A stretch of DNA of 64,000 bases, from positions 1-64,000 of the forward strand of contig DLST01000014.1 of the NCBI GenBank assembly GCA_002500745.1. The letters are read 5' to 3'. Shown in pieces: positions 35,044 through 43,168 of the stretch (position 1 is the stretch's first letter; every line of letters begins with the position of its first letter). Source of the DNA: Sphingobacterium sp. UBA7855 (GTDB taxonomy: Bacteria > Bacteroidota > Bacteroidia > Sphingobacteriales > Sphingobacteriaceae). A program made the translations under genes and the position numbers. The notes beneath the pieces are model-generated. The model had not been told where the DNA came from. It saw only the letters and a list, made by a program, of their open reading frames with translations, and made no database searches.

Positions 35044-38000
35044 TTATTTTATAGAACCTAGGATCTCCTTAATTGCTCTTTCCAATTGCGGATCCTTATT
35101 TTCCATCCGATCCTGGACTGTATTTTTCACAAGGATATCTGGTGCAACTCCAGTTTGCTCGAGATCCTGACCATCCAGGGTGTAACATCCCCAAGAAGGA
35201 AGTCGATAGTTTGATCCGTCAACTAAGCCTTTTGCTGACGTAAAAATAATCCAACGATAGGTCTCGTTACCAATGATTTTACCCAGTTTTAATGCCTTAA
35301 AGCCCGCTGCGGTCATTTCTGCATCGCTCAAAGATTGCTCATTAATTAACAGGACAATCGGTTTGGCTGCCGGTGCAAAATTACTTTGTGGTGCACGCTT
35401 ACCGCCACGATATTGCCATTTTAGGTAAGGACGCTGAGACAAGAACCTTAAAACTTCATCATGAACATTTCCTCCTGTATTATACCTTAAGTCTAAAATA
35501 ATCCCCTGTTTGTTGTTCTCCTGCTCAGCCATGTCAATCAAAAAGCGTTGCAACTCGCTATCAGACATATTCTTCATATGGGAATAAGCAATCTTGCTCC
35601 CGCTCAACTCGTCCACCCGACTACGATTGTCTCTAATCCATTGGTCATAAAGCAGATCTTTAAAAGCTACACTTGATACCGGGCGAATATTTGTATTGAT
35701 TTCCTTTCCCTTGCGATCGAGGGTCAATTGGATCTCTTCCTCCAAAGAAGGCCAGGTGAAATAATTATCTCGGTCGGCCTGTGTGTTTAATTTTGTTCCG
35801 TTGATAGCAACGAGGACATCCCCCTCTCGAATATCAACTTCCTTTTTTGCAGCCGGGCCATTTGGAACAATATAGCTAACCCTGTAGGGGTTAGTGGAAT
35901 CATAAAGTACACCGATTTCATTCGTCACAAAACCAAACGGTTTACGTTCTTCCTGCCCCATTGAACTAAAACCCAAATGCGAAGAATTGAGTTCACCCAA
36001 CATATCATTTAATAGGATACGCAAATCTGTCCGATCGTTTATCCCTGGAAGATACTGTTCATATCTCTTCTTAACAGCTACCCAATCTACCCCATGGAAG
36101 TGACTATCGTAGTAATTTTCCTCCAGATTGGCCCATGTTTCGTAAAACATTTGACTGAATTCCTTCTCAAGATCCCGATTGAATTTAAAACTCATTGTGA
36201 CCGCATCAAGTTTATTCAGATCCAGGTTATATTTCTGAATTGTTCCTCGGCTCAATACGAAGTATTTACCAGCAGCCTCTACAAATTGGCCCATGCCTCC
36301 ATCAGCGACCTTTTCGGTTTTGGATGGAGTAAACAACTCATATACGGTACGATATGCACTATATTTCCCTTCGTGATTGGATGAATAGAACAAATAAGAT
36401 TTATCTCCCTTTTGTATCACCAAAGGATCAGATTGTGTTCCAAATGCTGGACTGACTTGCTCAATTCGGTCACGTAATCCTTCTAAATCCAATTGGACCA
36501 AAACGGCTTTCTTGACTTCGGCAGCTGGTGTTGAGGTTGACTTTACCTTGTCGGCACCAGTTTTCTTGTTATCCTTAGCAGCATTTTCCTTTTTAGTTGC
36601 ACCAGTTTTATTTACTGTCGTATCTTTCTTTTCAGGTGTTATAAATAATTCATCAAACTTTGTGCTACGATAAGGTTGATCAAAGTTGGTCAATGCCATC
36701 CGAAAAATACTTGAGTTTTGCATACCGGTAGGGTAGGACGGTTTGGTTCTATTGCTCGCAAAATAAATGTATTTGCCATCAGGAGACCAATATGGTGCAG
36801 CCTCCGTAACACCTGTATTTGTCAAATTTGTCGTTTGCCCATTTTTCAGATTATGCACAAAGATATCTTGTTCAAAATTGCGTATAGCCGTGAACAAAAG
36901 ATAATTCCCGTCCGGAGAAAATGAAGGTGAAGAATTTTGAAACGCCCAGATTTCATCCTTAACTACCGTCTGGCTTTTCAAACTTGTCAAATCCAGTATA
37001 CGAACTTCATCACGCCCGCTCAAGTATACAGCTTTTGTTTTATCTGCATTAAATGTAATGTCACGATTGTTACGCAGATCTTTTGTCAATTGCTTTACCT
37101 CACCTTTGCCGTCTGCTGTGCGTGAAAACCAATTTTGATACCCTAGATACGTTTGGTTATAGAGCAATGTTTTACTGTCTTTAAGCCATTTAACTTCCAT
37201 AATACGCTCGCCCTGACTTGGCATCTGACGAACAAACTTTCCTTCGATATCCGACACAAACAATTCCCCACGGGATACGAACGCCAATTTTTTTCCGTCC
37301 GGAGCAACGTCGAAATTACTGATGTTACCTGAAATGTTAAACTCCTTCAACTTTCCTAAGACCTGGTTGCGGTTAAGGGCGATGCTAGGTTGCATTGTTT
37401 TCTTTGCATTGACATCGTAAATATAAAGTTGGTACCCCTTTTCAAATGCGACTTTACTACCATCTGCCGCGACGAACGGGCGTTTGATCGATTCTGGGAA
37501 AGAGGTCAATTGGGTTTTTGCCCTTCCCGCTATTTGATAGAGGTTGTACTCACCATTGCTTTCGTCGGACACATAATATATATTTCCCTTCTGGTCTACT
37601 GTCGGCCAAAAATCTTTACCAATATAATCCGTATACTGGTGAAAAACTTTTGTTTTGGGATTATAAGCCTTAATATCTGGATTGAAAGCTCCTTTATAGC
37701 GTTTGCGGTTCACTGAACTATAACCTTCCCAGCTGTCATTGAACAATAATTCGCCTGATGGTGTGGGCACCACATTGCTGATATAATTAAAGATATGGGG
37801 AAACAATCTTGTTGCCGTTCCACCATTCAAGGCAACCTGAAAGGCACTCATTCTATTATAACGGGATGAGGTAAAATAAAGTGATTTACTATCCCAGCTC
37901 CAGCTGTCCACTTCATCCGAAGCATCATGATGAGTAAGCTGACGAATATCTCCACCCGCCAGCGGCATCACATAGATGTCCATATTACCATTTTGATTGG

Positions 38001-38247
38001 CCGAGAATGCCAGCCATTTTCCATCCGGAGAAATGCGCGGATTGATCTCGCTTCCTTCCATTCCGGTCAGCCGAACAGCAACCCCACCTTGACTGCCCAC
38101 TTTCCAAAGGTCGCCTTCATAGCTAAATACCATTTCTTTACCATCGGGACTTAGTGTCGGATGGGATAGAAATGTGGGTTGCTGGGCAACAACAGAGGCT
38201 GTTCCAGCATAGGCCAGTAGTATACTTAAAAATAGTTTCTTTATCAT
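35044..38247 (-). CDS. Tricorn-like S41 serine protease
   Basis: About 1067 residues from the ATG at 38247, which opens a signal peptide (MIKKLFLSILLAYAGTASVV) and is preferred over an upstream extension. PD40 beta-propeller repeats fill the first half (SPDGKEMVFSYEGDLWKV, SPDGKWLAFSANQNGNMDIY). A lysine-rich low-complexity insert lies near 535-575. The tricorn C1 region (ETWANLEENYYDSHFHGVDW), a PDZ domain (IREGDVLVAINGTKL) and the S41 catalytic domain (LDLRYNTGGN; serine in NEQSLSDAEM) follow. Located in the periplasm; degrades peptides. A close relative lies at 61435-64000. Confidence 0.92.
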   Translation of the reverse strand: MIKKLFLSILLAYAGTASVVAQQPTFLSHPTLSPDGKEMVFSYEGDLWKVGSQGGVAVRLTGMEGSEINPRISPDGKWLAFSANQNGNMDIYVMPLAGGDIRQLTHHDASDEVDSWSWDSKSLYFTSSRYNRMSAFQVALNGGTATRLFPHIFNYISNVVPTPSGELLFNDSWEGYSSVNRKRYKGAFNPDIKAYNPKTKVFHQYTDYIGKDFWPTVDQKGNIYYVSDESNGEYNLYQIAGRAKTQLTSFPESIKRPFVAADGSKVAFEKGYQLYIYDVNAKKTMQPSIALNRNQVLGKLKEFNISGNISNFDVAPDGKKLAFVSRGELFVSDIEGKFVRQMPSQGERIMEVKWLKDSKTLLYNQTYLGYQNWFSRTADGKGEVKQLTKDLRNNRDITFNADKTKAVYLSGRDEVRILDLTSLKSQTVVKDEIWAFQNSSPSFSPDGNYLLFTAIRNFEQDIFVHNLKNGQTTNLTNTGVTEAAPYWSPDGKYIYFASNRTKPSYPTGMQNSSIFRMALTNFDQPYRSTKFDELFITPEKKDTTVNKTGATKKENAAKDNKKTGADKVKSTSTPAAEVKKAVLVQLDLEGLRDRIEQVSPAFGTQSDPLVIQKGDKSYLFYSSNHEGKYSAYRTVYELFTPSKTEKVADGGMGQFVEAAGKYFVLSRGTIQKYNLDLNKLDAVTMSFKFNRDLEKEFSQMFYETWANLEENYYDSHFHGVDWVAVKKRYEQYLPGINDRTDLRILLNDMLGELNSSHLGFSSMGQEERKPFGFVTNEIGVLYDSTNPYRVSYIVPNGPAAKKEVDIREGDVLVAINGTKLNTQADRDNYFTWPSLEEEIQLTLDRKGKEINTNIRPVSSVAFKDLLYDQWIRDNRSRVDELSGSKIAYSHMKNMSDSELQRFLIDMAEQENNKQGIILDLRYNTGGNVHDEVLRFLSQRPYLKWQYRGGKRAPQSNFAPAAKPIVLLINEQSLSDAEMTAAGFKALKLGKIIGNETYRWIIFTSAKGLVDGSNYRLPSWGCYTLDGQDLEQTGVAPDILVKNTVQDRMENKDPQLERAIKEILGSIK

Positions 38248-38491
38248 GTTATCTAGGAGGCTCATAATTTTTTGCCAATACAAAGTTAAAATAGGTAGTG
38301 AACAAACCACCATGAAATAAAGAAGATTTTTAATCCGATCGTGTTAAAATAAGTCAAAACAAATGTGTCGCACATAATTATTTTCTGCTTAGACCGACAA
38401 TAAAGTAGCAGCATATTAACGTACCTATCTCGAAATCTAAAAGTTTACGTATTTTTTGACTCAATATATTCTTTAATGAAATACTTATCCT

Positions 38492-38499
38492 TAACTTTG
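38492..38499 (+). promoter_or_regulatory. -7 promoter element of the MFS gene
   Basis: TAACTTTG matches TAnnTTTG, with the ATG 19 bases further on, giving a short leader of roughly 13 bases. No convincing -33 sequence was found. Confidence 0.5.
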
Positions 38500-38518
38500 C
38501 ACCCTCAAATCAGAAACT

Positions 38519-39706
38519 ATGGACGCAACGTTAACTCACTCAGAAGAAGATCTTTATAAGAAGCGACATCGTATAAGAATCGCGGTTTCACTTTTCTTTT
38601 TTTGCCAGGGAATTGCGTTTGCATCGTGGGCGAGTCGCATTCCAATTGTTAAAGCACATCTCAACTTAAGTGAAGGGCAATTAGGTACCATATTATTAAT
38701 GCTCCCCGTTGGTCAACTAGCCACGATGGCACTCTCAGGAAAACTGGTCACAAAATATGGTAGCGCTAGTGTATTACGCATTGTACCCATTGCCTATGCC
38801 CTAGTATTATGTTCCATACCGTTTGCACAGAATGCCTGGCAATTGGGGGCCATATTGCTCCTATTCGGGGTAAGCGGTAATATGTGTAATATTTCGGTTA
38901 ATACCCAAGGAGTTGCCACCGAACAGATTTTCAAAAAATCAATTATGACCTCTTTTCACGGCGCTTGGAGTATCGCAGGCTTTACTGGAGCTTTAGTCGG
39001 TTTATTGACGATGAACTTTGGACTGAATACGCTCTCCCATTTCTTACTCATATTAATCATTGTCATCGGAAATACGCTAATCAACCACAAGTATTTGGTG
39101 CCAGGAAAATCTCCCCAAAAGGAAAAACGCAGTTTCTTCGCTAAACCAGAAGGCGGACTACTTCAACTTGGTATAATTGGCTTTTTCAGTATGGCAACAG
39201 AGGGAGCAATGTTTGACTGGAGTGGGGTATATTTTAAAGAAATCGTACAAGCGCCCGAAAAATTCGTTGTCGTTGGATACGCTTCTTTTATGATCATGAT
39301 GGCCACAGGTCGCTTTGTTGGCGATGCGGTCATCCGCAAATTAGGTAGAAAAAGAACGCTGCAATACAGTGGCCTGTTAATGTTCATCGGAATGATGACC
39401 TCGGTTATTTACCCTGAATTTATCATCTGTACCCTCGCGTTTATGTTGGTAGGTATAGGCGTAGCCTGCAATGTTCCTTCGATCTATAGCCTTGCCGGAC
39501 AAAATAAAAATGTACCTTCTGGCGTAGCCTTAGCTATGGTTTCAAGCATCAGCTACCTAGGATTTTTAATGGGGCCACCTTTAATTGGATATATCGCCGA
39601 AGTGTTTAGCCTGCGCTATTCTTACGGTATTTTTGCCTGCTTCGGACTACTAATGTTTTTTATGGTAGGGCGACTATCTTTATTTAAAGAAACAAGCCCC
39701 GCCTAA
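38519..39706 (+). CDS. MFS transporter
   Basis: 395 residues with twelve probable transmembrane segments, the first at RIAVSLFFFCQGIAFASWASR and the last at YSYGIFACFGLLMFFMVGRL. The overall pattern, with short soluble ends and an ASWASRIPIVK loop after helix 1, resembles the YbjJ-like branch of the major facilitator superfamily. Substrate unknown. It is transcribed divergently from the tricorn-like protease and convergently with the PAP2 phosphatase. Confidence 0.88.
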   Translation: MDATLTHSEEDLYKKRHRIRIAVSLFFFCQGIAFASWASRIPIVKAHLNLSEGQLGTILLMLPVGQLATMALSGKLVTKYGSASVLRIVPIAYALVLCSIPFAQNAWQLGAILLLFGVSGNMCNISVNTQGVATEQIFKKSIMTSFHGAWSIAGFTGALVGLLTMNFGLNTLSHFLLILIIVIGNTLINHKYLVPGKSPQKEKRSFFAKPEGGLLQLGIIGFFSMATEGAMFDWSGVYFKEIVQAPEKFVVVGYASFMIMMATGRFVGDAVIRKLGRKRTLQYSGLLMFIGMMTSVIYPEFIICTLAFMLVGIGVACNVPSIYSLAGQNKNVPSGVALAMVSSISYLGFLMGPPLIGYIAEVFSLRYSYGIFACFGLLMFFMVGRLSLFKETSPA

Positions 39707-39739
39707 TTTTTCGAAGAGGCAGCTGCTCGACATTTGGAT

Positions 39740-40414
39740 TTAAAACTTGATCTGGAGAAATCTTAGGCTAAATGACATGCGTTTACTTTTTAAAACATAG
39801 GGCATTGCGAGCAGATAAAAGCAAGCCGTGACCGTGCCCAACATCGAGCCAAACCAAACATCTATCACAAAATGCTGTCCCAAATACACACGTGAGTATG
39901 CAGTTAGTGCCGCGAAAACAAAGGTAATGATCCCAAAAGATTTATTTTTTGAAACAATCGCTATCGTGGCTGACATAGCAAAGGCTGAAGTTGTATGGCC
40001 TGAAGGAAACGAATTGATGTAGGCTACAGGCAGCCAAGAGACAACATGGAATGTTCGATCTCCATGGAATATACTGGCAGGCCTACCCGCATGGAAAAGA
40101 TTTTTTAGCATACAGCAGATGACGCCCGAAAAGATATATGTACCAAGTATAGCTCGAGCATAATTCCATTGCTGCATACAACAGTAAGCAATAAAAACAG
40201 CGATAACAAAGAGACCATCTCCAAAATAGGTATAGATGGTAAAGAGGATATCGGCCCAAAAAGTGTGGTGTGAGTTTATGAAATGAAATGAATCTCCCTT
40301 GGGAACAAAAGCTACCAAAAAGGTCAATAGAACCACCCAAATGGAAAAGAAGATAAAAAAAGCAGGATTAGCTGCATATACCCTTCTAAATTGGCATACC
40401 AAAAATTTTCCCAT
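39740..40414 (-). CDS. PAP2-family membrane phosphatase
   Basis: 224 residues with six transmembrane segments. The three phosphatase motifs are complete: KNLFHAGRPA (K-x6-RP), PSGHTTSAF and SRVYLGQHFVIDV (SR-x5-H-x3-D). Such enzymes remove phosphate from lipid substrates such as undecaprenyl pyrophosphate, lipid A or phosphatidate, with the active site facing the periplasm. The substrate is not deducible here. The gene is single. Confidence 0.92.
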   Translation of the reverse strand: MGKFLVCQFRRVYAANPAFFIFFSIWVVLLTFLVAFVPKGDSFHFINSHHTFWADILFTIYTYFGDGLFVIAVFIAYCCMQQWNYARAILGTYIFSGVICCMLKNLFHAGRPASIFHGDRTFHVVSWLPVAYINSFPSGHTTSAFAMSATIAIVSKNKSFGIITFVFAALTAYSRVYLGQHFVIDVWFGSMLGTVTACFYLLAMPYVLKSKRMSFSLRFLQIKF

Positions 40415-40543
40415 TCAATCTATATTAAAGCCCATGATAAAATTGTTGTATTATCATTTGATTATTCTAATATAGAAATATTATTAAAAATTGACAATTC
40501 TATTACGATTTAATTTTGACACCAAAATAAAAGGCCTATTAAA

Positions 40544-40576
40544 CAAAGAATGCGATGGATACCATCGCATTCTTTG
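40544..40576 (-). terminator. Terminator next to tRNA-Arg
   Basis: A perfect 15-bp stem, CAAAGAATGCGATGG with its complement, and an ATA loop. It starts four bases beyond the tRNA 3' end on the minus strand; a TTTG-type run follows. Confidence 0.8.
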
Positions 40577-40579
40577 GTG

Positions 40580-40651
40580 TAGCCCCGAGCAGAATCGAAC
40601 TGCTATCAAATGTTTAGGAAACATCTATTCTATCCGTTGAACTACGGGGCC
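40580..40651 (-). tRNA. tRNA-Arg(CCT)
   Basis: On the minus strand, acceptor GGCCCCG pairs with CGGGGCT, D arm TAGTTCAACGGATAGAA, anticodon stem around TTCCTAA with anticodon CCT (arginine AGG codon), and T arm GTTCGATTC. CCA not encoded. Confidence 0.94.
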
Positions 40652-40887
40652 ATTTCAAAAGCCAAACTTAATCTTATTTTGTAAATAAGTCAATAGTAAG
40701 TCTCAAATCGAGAGATTTTTTTTCCTTAGAAAAGTCTTGACCTAAACGGAATAGCTTTATTCATGCCATTGACGTTGGCTATACCCAAAAACCTCATCAA
40801 AAGATTTCATGTAATCTGCAATAATTAACACGCAAACAAACTTAAAACTTATACGATAAGATGGAATTTGGTGAGAAAGAAAAAATG

Positions 40888-40968
40888 TGGAGGGAGAAGG
40901 ATTCGAACCTTCGAAGCCGAAGCAACGGATTTACAGTCCGTCCCATTTGACCGCTCTGGAACCCCTCC
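40888..40968 (-). tRNA. tRNA-Tyr(GTA)
   Basis: Acceptor GGAGGGG pairs with TCCCTCC, D arm TTCCAGAGCGGTCAAA, anticodon loop CTGTAAA with anticodon GTA, a long variable arm (GCTTCGGCTTCG) as in class II tRNAs, and T arm GTTCGAATCC. The length of 81 bases matches bacterial tRNA-Tyr. Confidence 0.95.
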
Positions 40969-41197
40969 AGCATTGTGCTGTTCTTAAATTGAACAGCGCA
41001 AAAGTAGGTTTTGATTTGCAAAACTGCAATTATTTGAGTTCATAAATTTGTAACTGCCGCATTATTAATCTATTTATTTTTTAAAGGTATTCAATCGATC
41101 TACCGATCATTTGATTAACGTATCATTATTATAATAAAAATTTATTGTTATAATCGAGTCAAAATAGATTTTGACGATAGTGTATTGGCAAAATCAA

Positions 41198-41229
41198 TTC
41201 GCTTTTTGACCGTAGTTGCCGTATCTTTG
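41198..41229 (+). promoter_or_regulatory. Promoter of the peroxiredoxin gene
   Basis: TTCG (41198-41201) and TATCTTTG (41222-41229) stand 20 bases apart; the second is a full match to TAnnTTTG. The ATG is 26 bases downstream, preceded by an A-rich leader without a Shine-Dalgarno site. Confidence 0.68.
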
Positions 41230-41255
41230 TAACAACAAAAAAAGAAAGATATATT

Positions 41256-41888
41256 ATGAGTTTTACAGGTAAAAGTTTTCCAAACATTACAGTAGATGCA
41301 ATCGATTATTTAGGCGATAATTTACAAATTAACATTTTTGAAAAAGCAGTCAAAGAAGGTAAAAAAGTGCTCTTATTTTGGTATCCAAAAGACTTCACTT
41401 TCGTATGTCCTACTGAGTTACACGCTTTCCAAGAGGCAGCTGCCGAGTTTGAAAAACGCAATACAATCTTAATCGGTGCTTCTTGTGACACAAATGAAGT
41501 GCACTTCGCCTGGTTAAATACAGCAAAAGATAACGGCGGTATTGAAGGTGTTGAATACCCGATCTTAGCAGATACAAACCGTAACTTATCAAGTATATTG
41601 GGAATATTAGATGTTCAAGAAGTCGAACACCCGGAATACGGCACATTAGCACAAGGTTCTGCTGTCACTTACAGAGCAACCTATTTGATCGACGAAACTG
41701 GCCGTGTATTTCACGAGTCGGTAAACGATATGCCTTTAGGTCGTAACGTGAAAGAATATTTGCGTCTGATCGATGCCTATGCACACGTACAAAAATTCGG
41801 TGAAGTATGTCCTGCAAATTGGGAAGAAGGTAAAGATGCCATGAATGCAGATAGAAAAGGTGTAGCTGATTATTTAGCGAAACACTAA
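41256..41888 (+). CDS. Peroxiredoxin (AhpC/Prx type)
   Basis: A 210-residue thiol peroxidase that reduces hydrogen and organic peroxides. The peroxidatic cysteine C51 sits in PKDFTFVCPTEL with the family threonine (T48). C185 in GEVCPANW is the likely resolving cysteine, near the C-terminus as in typical 2-Cys members. Active in the cytoplasm. The next two genes, thioredoxin-like and DUF6952, form the supporting module; thioredoxin would regenerate the enzyme. Confidence 0.94.
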   Translation: MSFTGKSFPNITVDAIDYLGDNLQINIFEKAVKEGKKVLLFWYPKDFTFVCPTELHAFQEAAAEFEKRNTILIGASCDTNEVHFAWLNTAKDNGGIEGVEYPILADTNRNLSSILGILDVQEVEHPEYGTLAQGSAVTYRATYLIDETGRVFHESVNDMPLGRNVKEYLRLIDAYAHVQKFGEVCPANWEEGKDAMNADRKGVADYLAKH

Positions 41889-41912
41889 CAAAAAACGAAG
41901 ACGACAAGTCTC

Positions 41913-41944
41913 GTCAACAGGAGTCACTCTTGATTCCTGTTGAC
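41913..41944 (+). promoter_or_regulatory. Stem-loop between peroxiredoxin and thioredoxin genes
   Basis: GTCAACAGGA (41913-41922) pairs perfectly with TCCTGTTGAC (41935-41944) around a 12-base loop. No T run follows, so it is more likely an RNA-stability or processing element than a terminator. Confidence 0.6.
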
Positions 41945-41972
41945 TTCCATCAATCACCTTAATAATAAAATC

Positions 41973-42287
41973 ATGTTACAAGAATTAGAAAATGATAATT
42001 TACAAGAAATTGTAAATAGCAACGATATTGTTATGGTTCAATATTCCGCTACCTGGTGTGGTAATTGCAAAATAATGAAACCAAAATTTAAAAAGTTAGC
42101 AGGCGAAAATGAAAGTGTGCCTTTTATAATCGCTGATGCAGAAAAATTTCCTGAATCGCGTAAATTGGCAAATGTGAATAATTTACCCACTTTTGCTGCC
42201 TTCAAGAATGGTAAATTGGTTAATCAAGTACAAACAAATAAGTTGGACGCATTAGTAGAATTATTCAATGAAACTTCCAGTAATTAA
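41973..42287 (+). CDS. Thioredoxin-like protein
   Basis: 104 residues from the ATG at 41973; an upstream TTG extension is unlikely. The active site is SATWCGNCKIMKP (C29, C32; CGNC instead of the usual CGPC), with the cis-proline segment NNLPTFAAF. The variant N instead of P will change the redox potential. It is the likely reductant partner of the upstream peroxiredoxin, and its last 20 bases overlap the start of the DUF6952 gene. Confidence 0.9.
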   Translation: MLQELENDNLQEIVNSNDIVMVQYSATWCGNCKIMKPKFKKLAGENESVPFIIADAEKFPESRKLANVNNLPTFAAFKNGKLVNQVQTNKLDALVELFNETSSN

Positions 42288-42522
42288 GCATTTAACAGAA
42301 TTCATCGAGCAAAATGATGTGGACTACGTCCTAGAGACCATAGAGACACTTGAAGCATTAACAGAGGCTCCCTTGAAAGATGAGGAACTAGACGTTCTTG
42401 GTGAATTGATTTCAAACCTTTATGGAGCAGTTGAGGTTGATAAATTAATTAAAGAAGGTCATTCTAAAAAAGACGCGTTAAATTTATTTATGAAACGTGT
42501 TCTTGGTGCCATTGATAAATAG
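42268..42522 (+). CDS. DUF6952-like small protein
   Basis: 84 residues, acidic and helical (VIKHLTEFIEQNDVDYVLETIETLEAL). It overlaps the thioredoxin gene by 20 bases in another frame, so the two are coupled. In Bacteroidota such small proteins are usually found behind a peroxiredoxin/thioredoxin pair; biochemical role unknown. I would guess a partner or chaperone of the thiol module. Confidence 0.75.
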   Translation: MKLPVIKHLTEFIEQNDVDYVLETIETLEALTEAPLKDEELDVLGELISNLYGAVEVDKLIKEGHSKKDALNLFMKRVLGAIDK

Positions 42523-42798
42523 CTTTTACTTAAAAGTATGATTTTGAAACTTTCTTTAATGTGTCTAAGTTTTTTTTGAACGTTTGAAGTATAGCGATTA
42601 ATATGAATTTCACTTTGCCCTAACAATTAAGCAAATCTTACGACGTTATTTAAATGGTATGAAGATAGCAGTCTGTCTATTAAACAATAAGTGTTGTGGC
42701 ACTATAGTCTATTAAGCGTATAGTAACAATGTAATATACATTTCCCAAAAACTAAAATGTTGACAAAATTTAGCGATGTGGAAAACTAATTAAAGTAA
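42523..42798. other. Intergenic stretch after the thiol operon
   Basis: About 275 bases without a gene that I can support. CTTTTACTTAAAAG just after the stop could form a weak hairpin. Confidence 0.35.
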
Positions 42799-42832
42799 TT
42801 TGACAGAACTCAATATTTTCTACATATATTTA
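42799..42832 (+). promoter_or_regulatory. Possible promoter of a small RNA
   Basis: TTTG (42799-42802) is followed after 22 bases by TATATTTA (42825-42832), which differs from TAnnTTTG only in the last base. It precedes a region that ends in a strong terminator and holds no ORF. Confidence 0.35.
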
Positions 42833-42837
42833 CTATG

Positions 42838-42957
42838 TTAAAGGTTGCCACTTGGAGCGAAGCGACAAAATAACTATTCTCTAAAAATTCGTTTCAGGAA
42901 AAAATATTTTAATTGTTAAACGGAAATTCCAACTTGATTGGGATTTCCGTTTTTTTT
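42838..42957 (+). ncRNA. Candidate small RNA of about 120 nt
   Basis: An orphan transcript unit: a promoter-like pair upstream, then about 80 bases without coding capacity (including GTTGCCACTTGGAGCGAAGC), then the strong terminator at 42920-42957. No known RNA family is recognised. Support is structural only. Confidence 0.35.
42920..42957 (+). terminator. Strong intrinsic terminator
   Basis: ACGGAAATTCC pairs with GGGATTTCCGT (one G-T pair) over a 9-base loop and is followed by eight T. It lies 400 bases after the DUF6952 gene with no nearer upstream gene, so it suggests an unannotated transcript. Confidence 0.85.
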
Positions 42958-43168
42958 ATCTATGCCATATTATTCGTTCAAGCATCGATAATTAAGATTT
43001 TACAGCGCTTTTACCTATAACTGAAACCTACACTTTGTATTAGCCTAAGCAGGATGATAACCTTTGTACGATATAGTATATATATGGATCAATCAAACAT
43101 TATAAAGGCTTTCAATAAAATTACAATAATCAACAATCTGTTGTTGAGCAAAATCTTTATCTTTAAAA

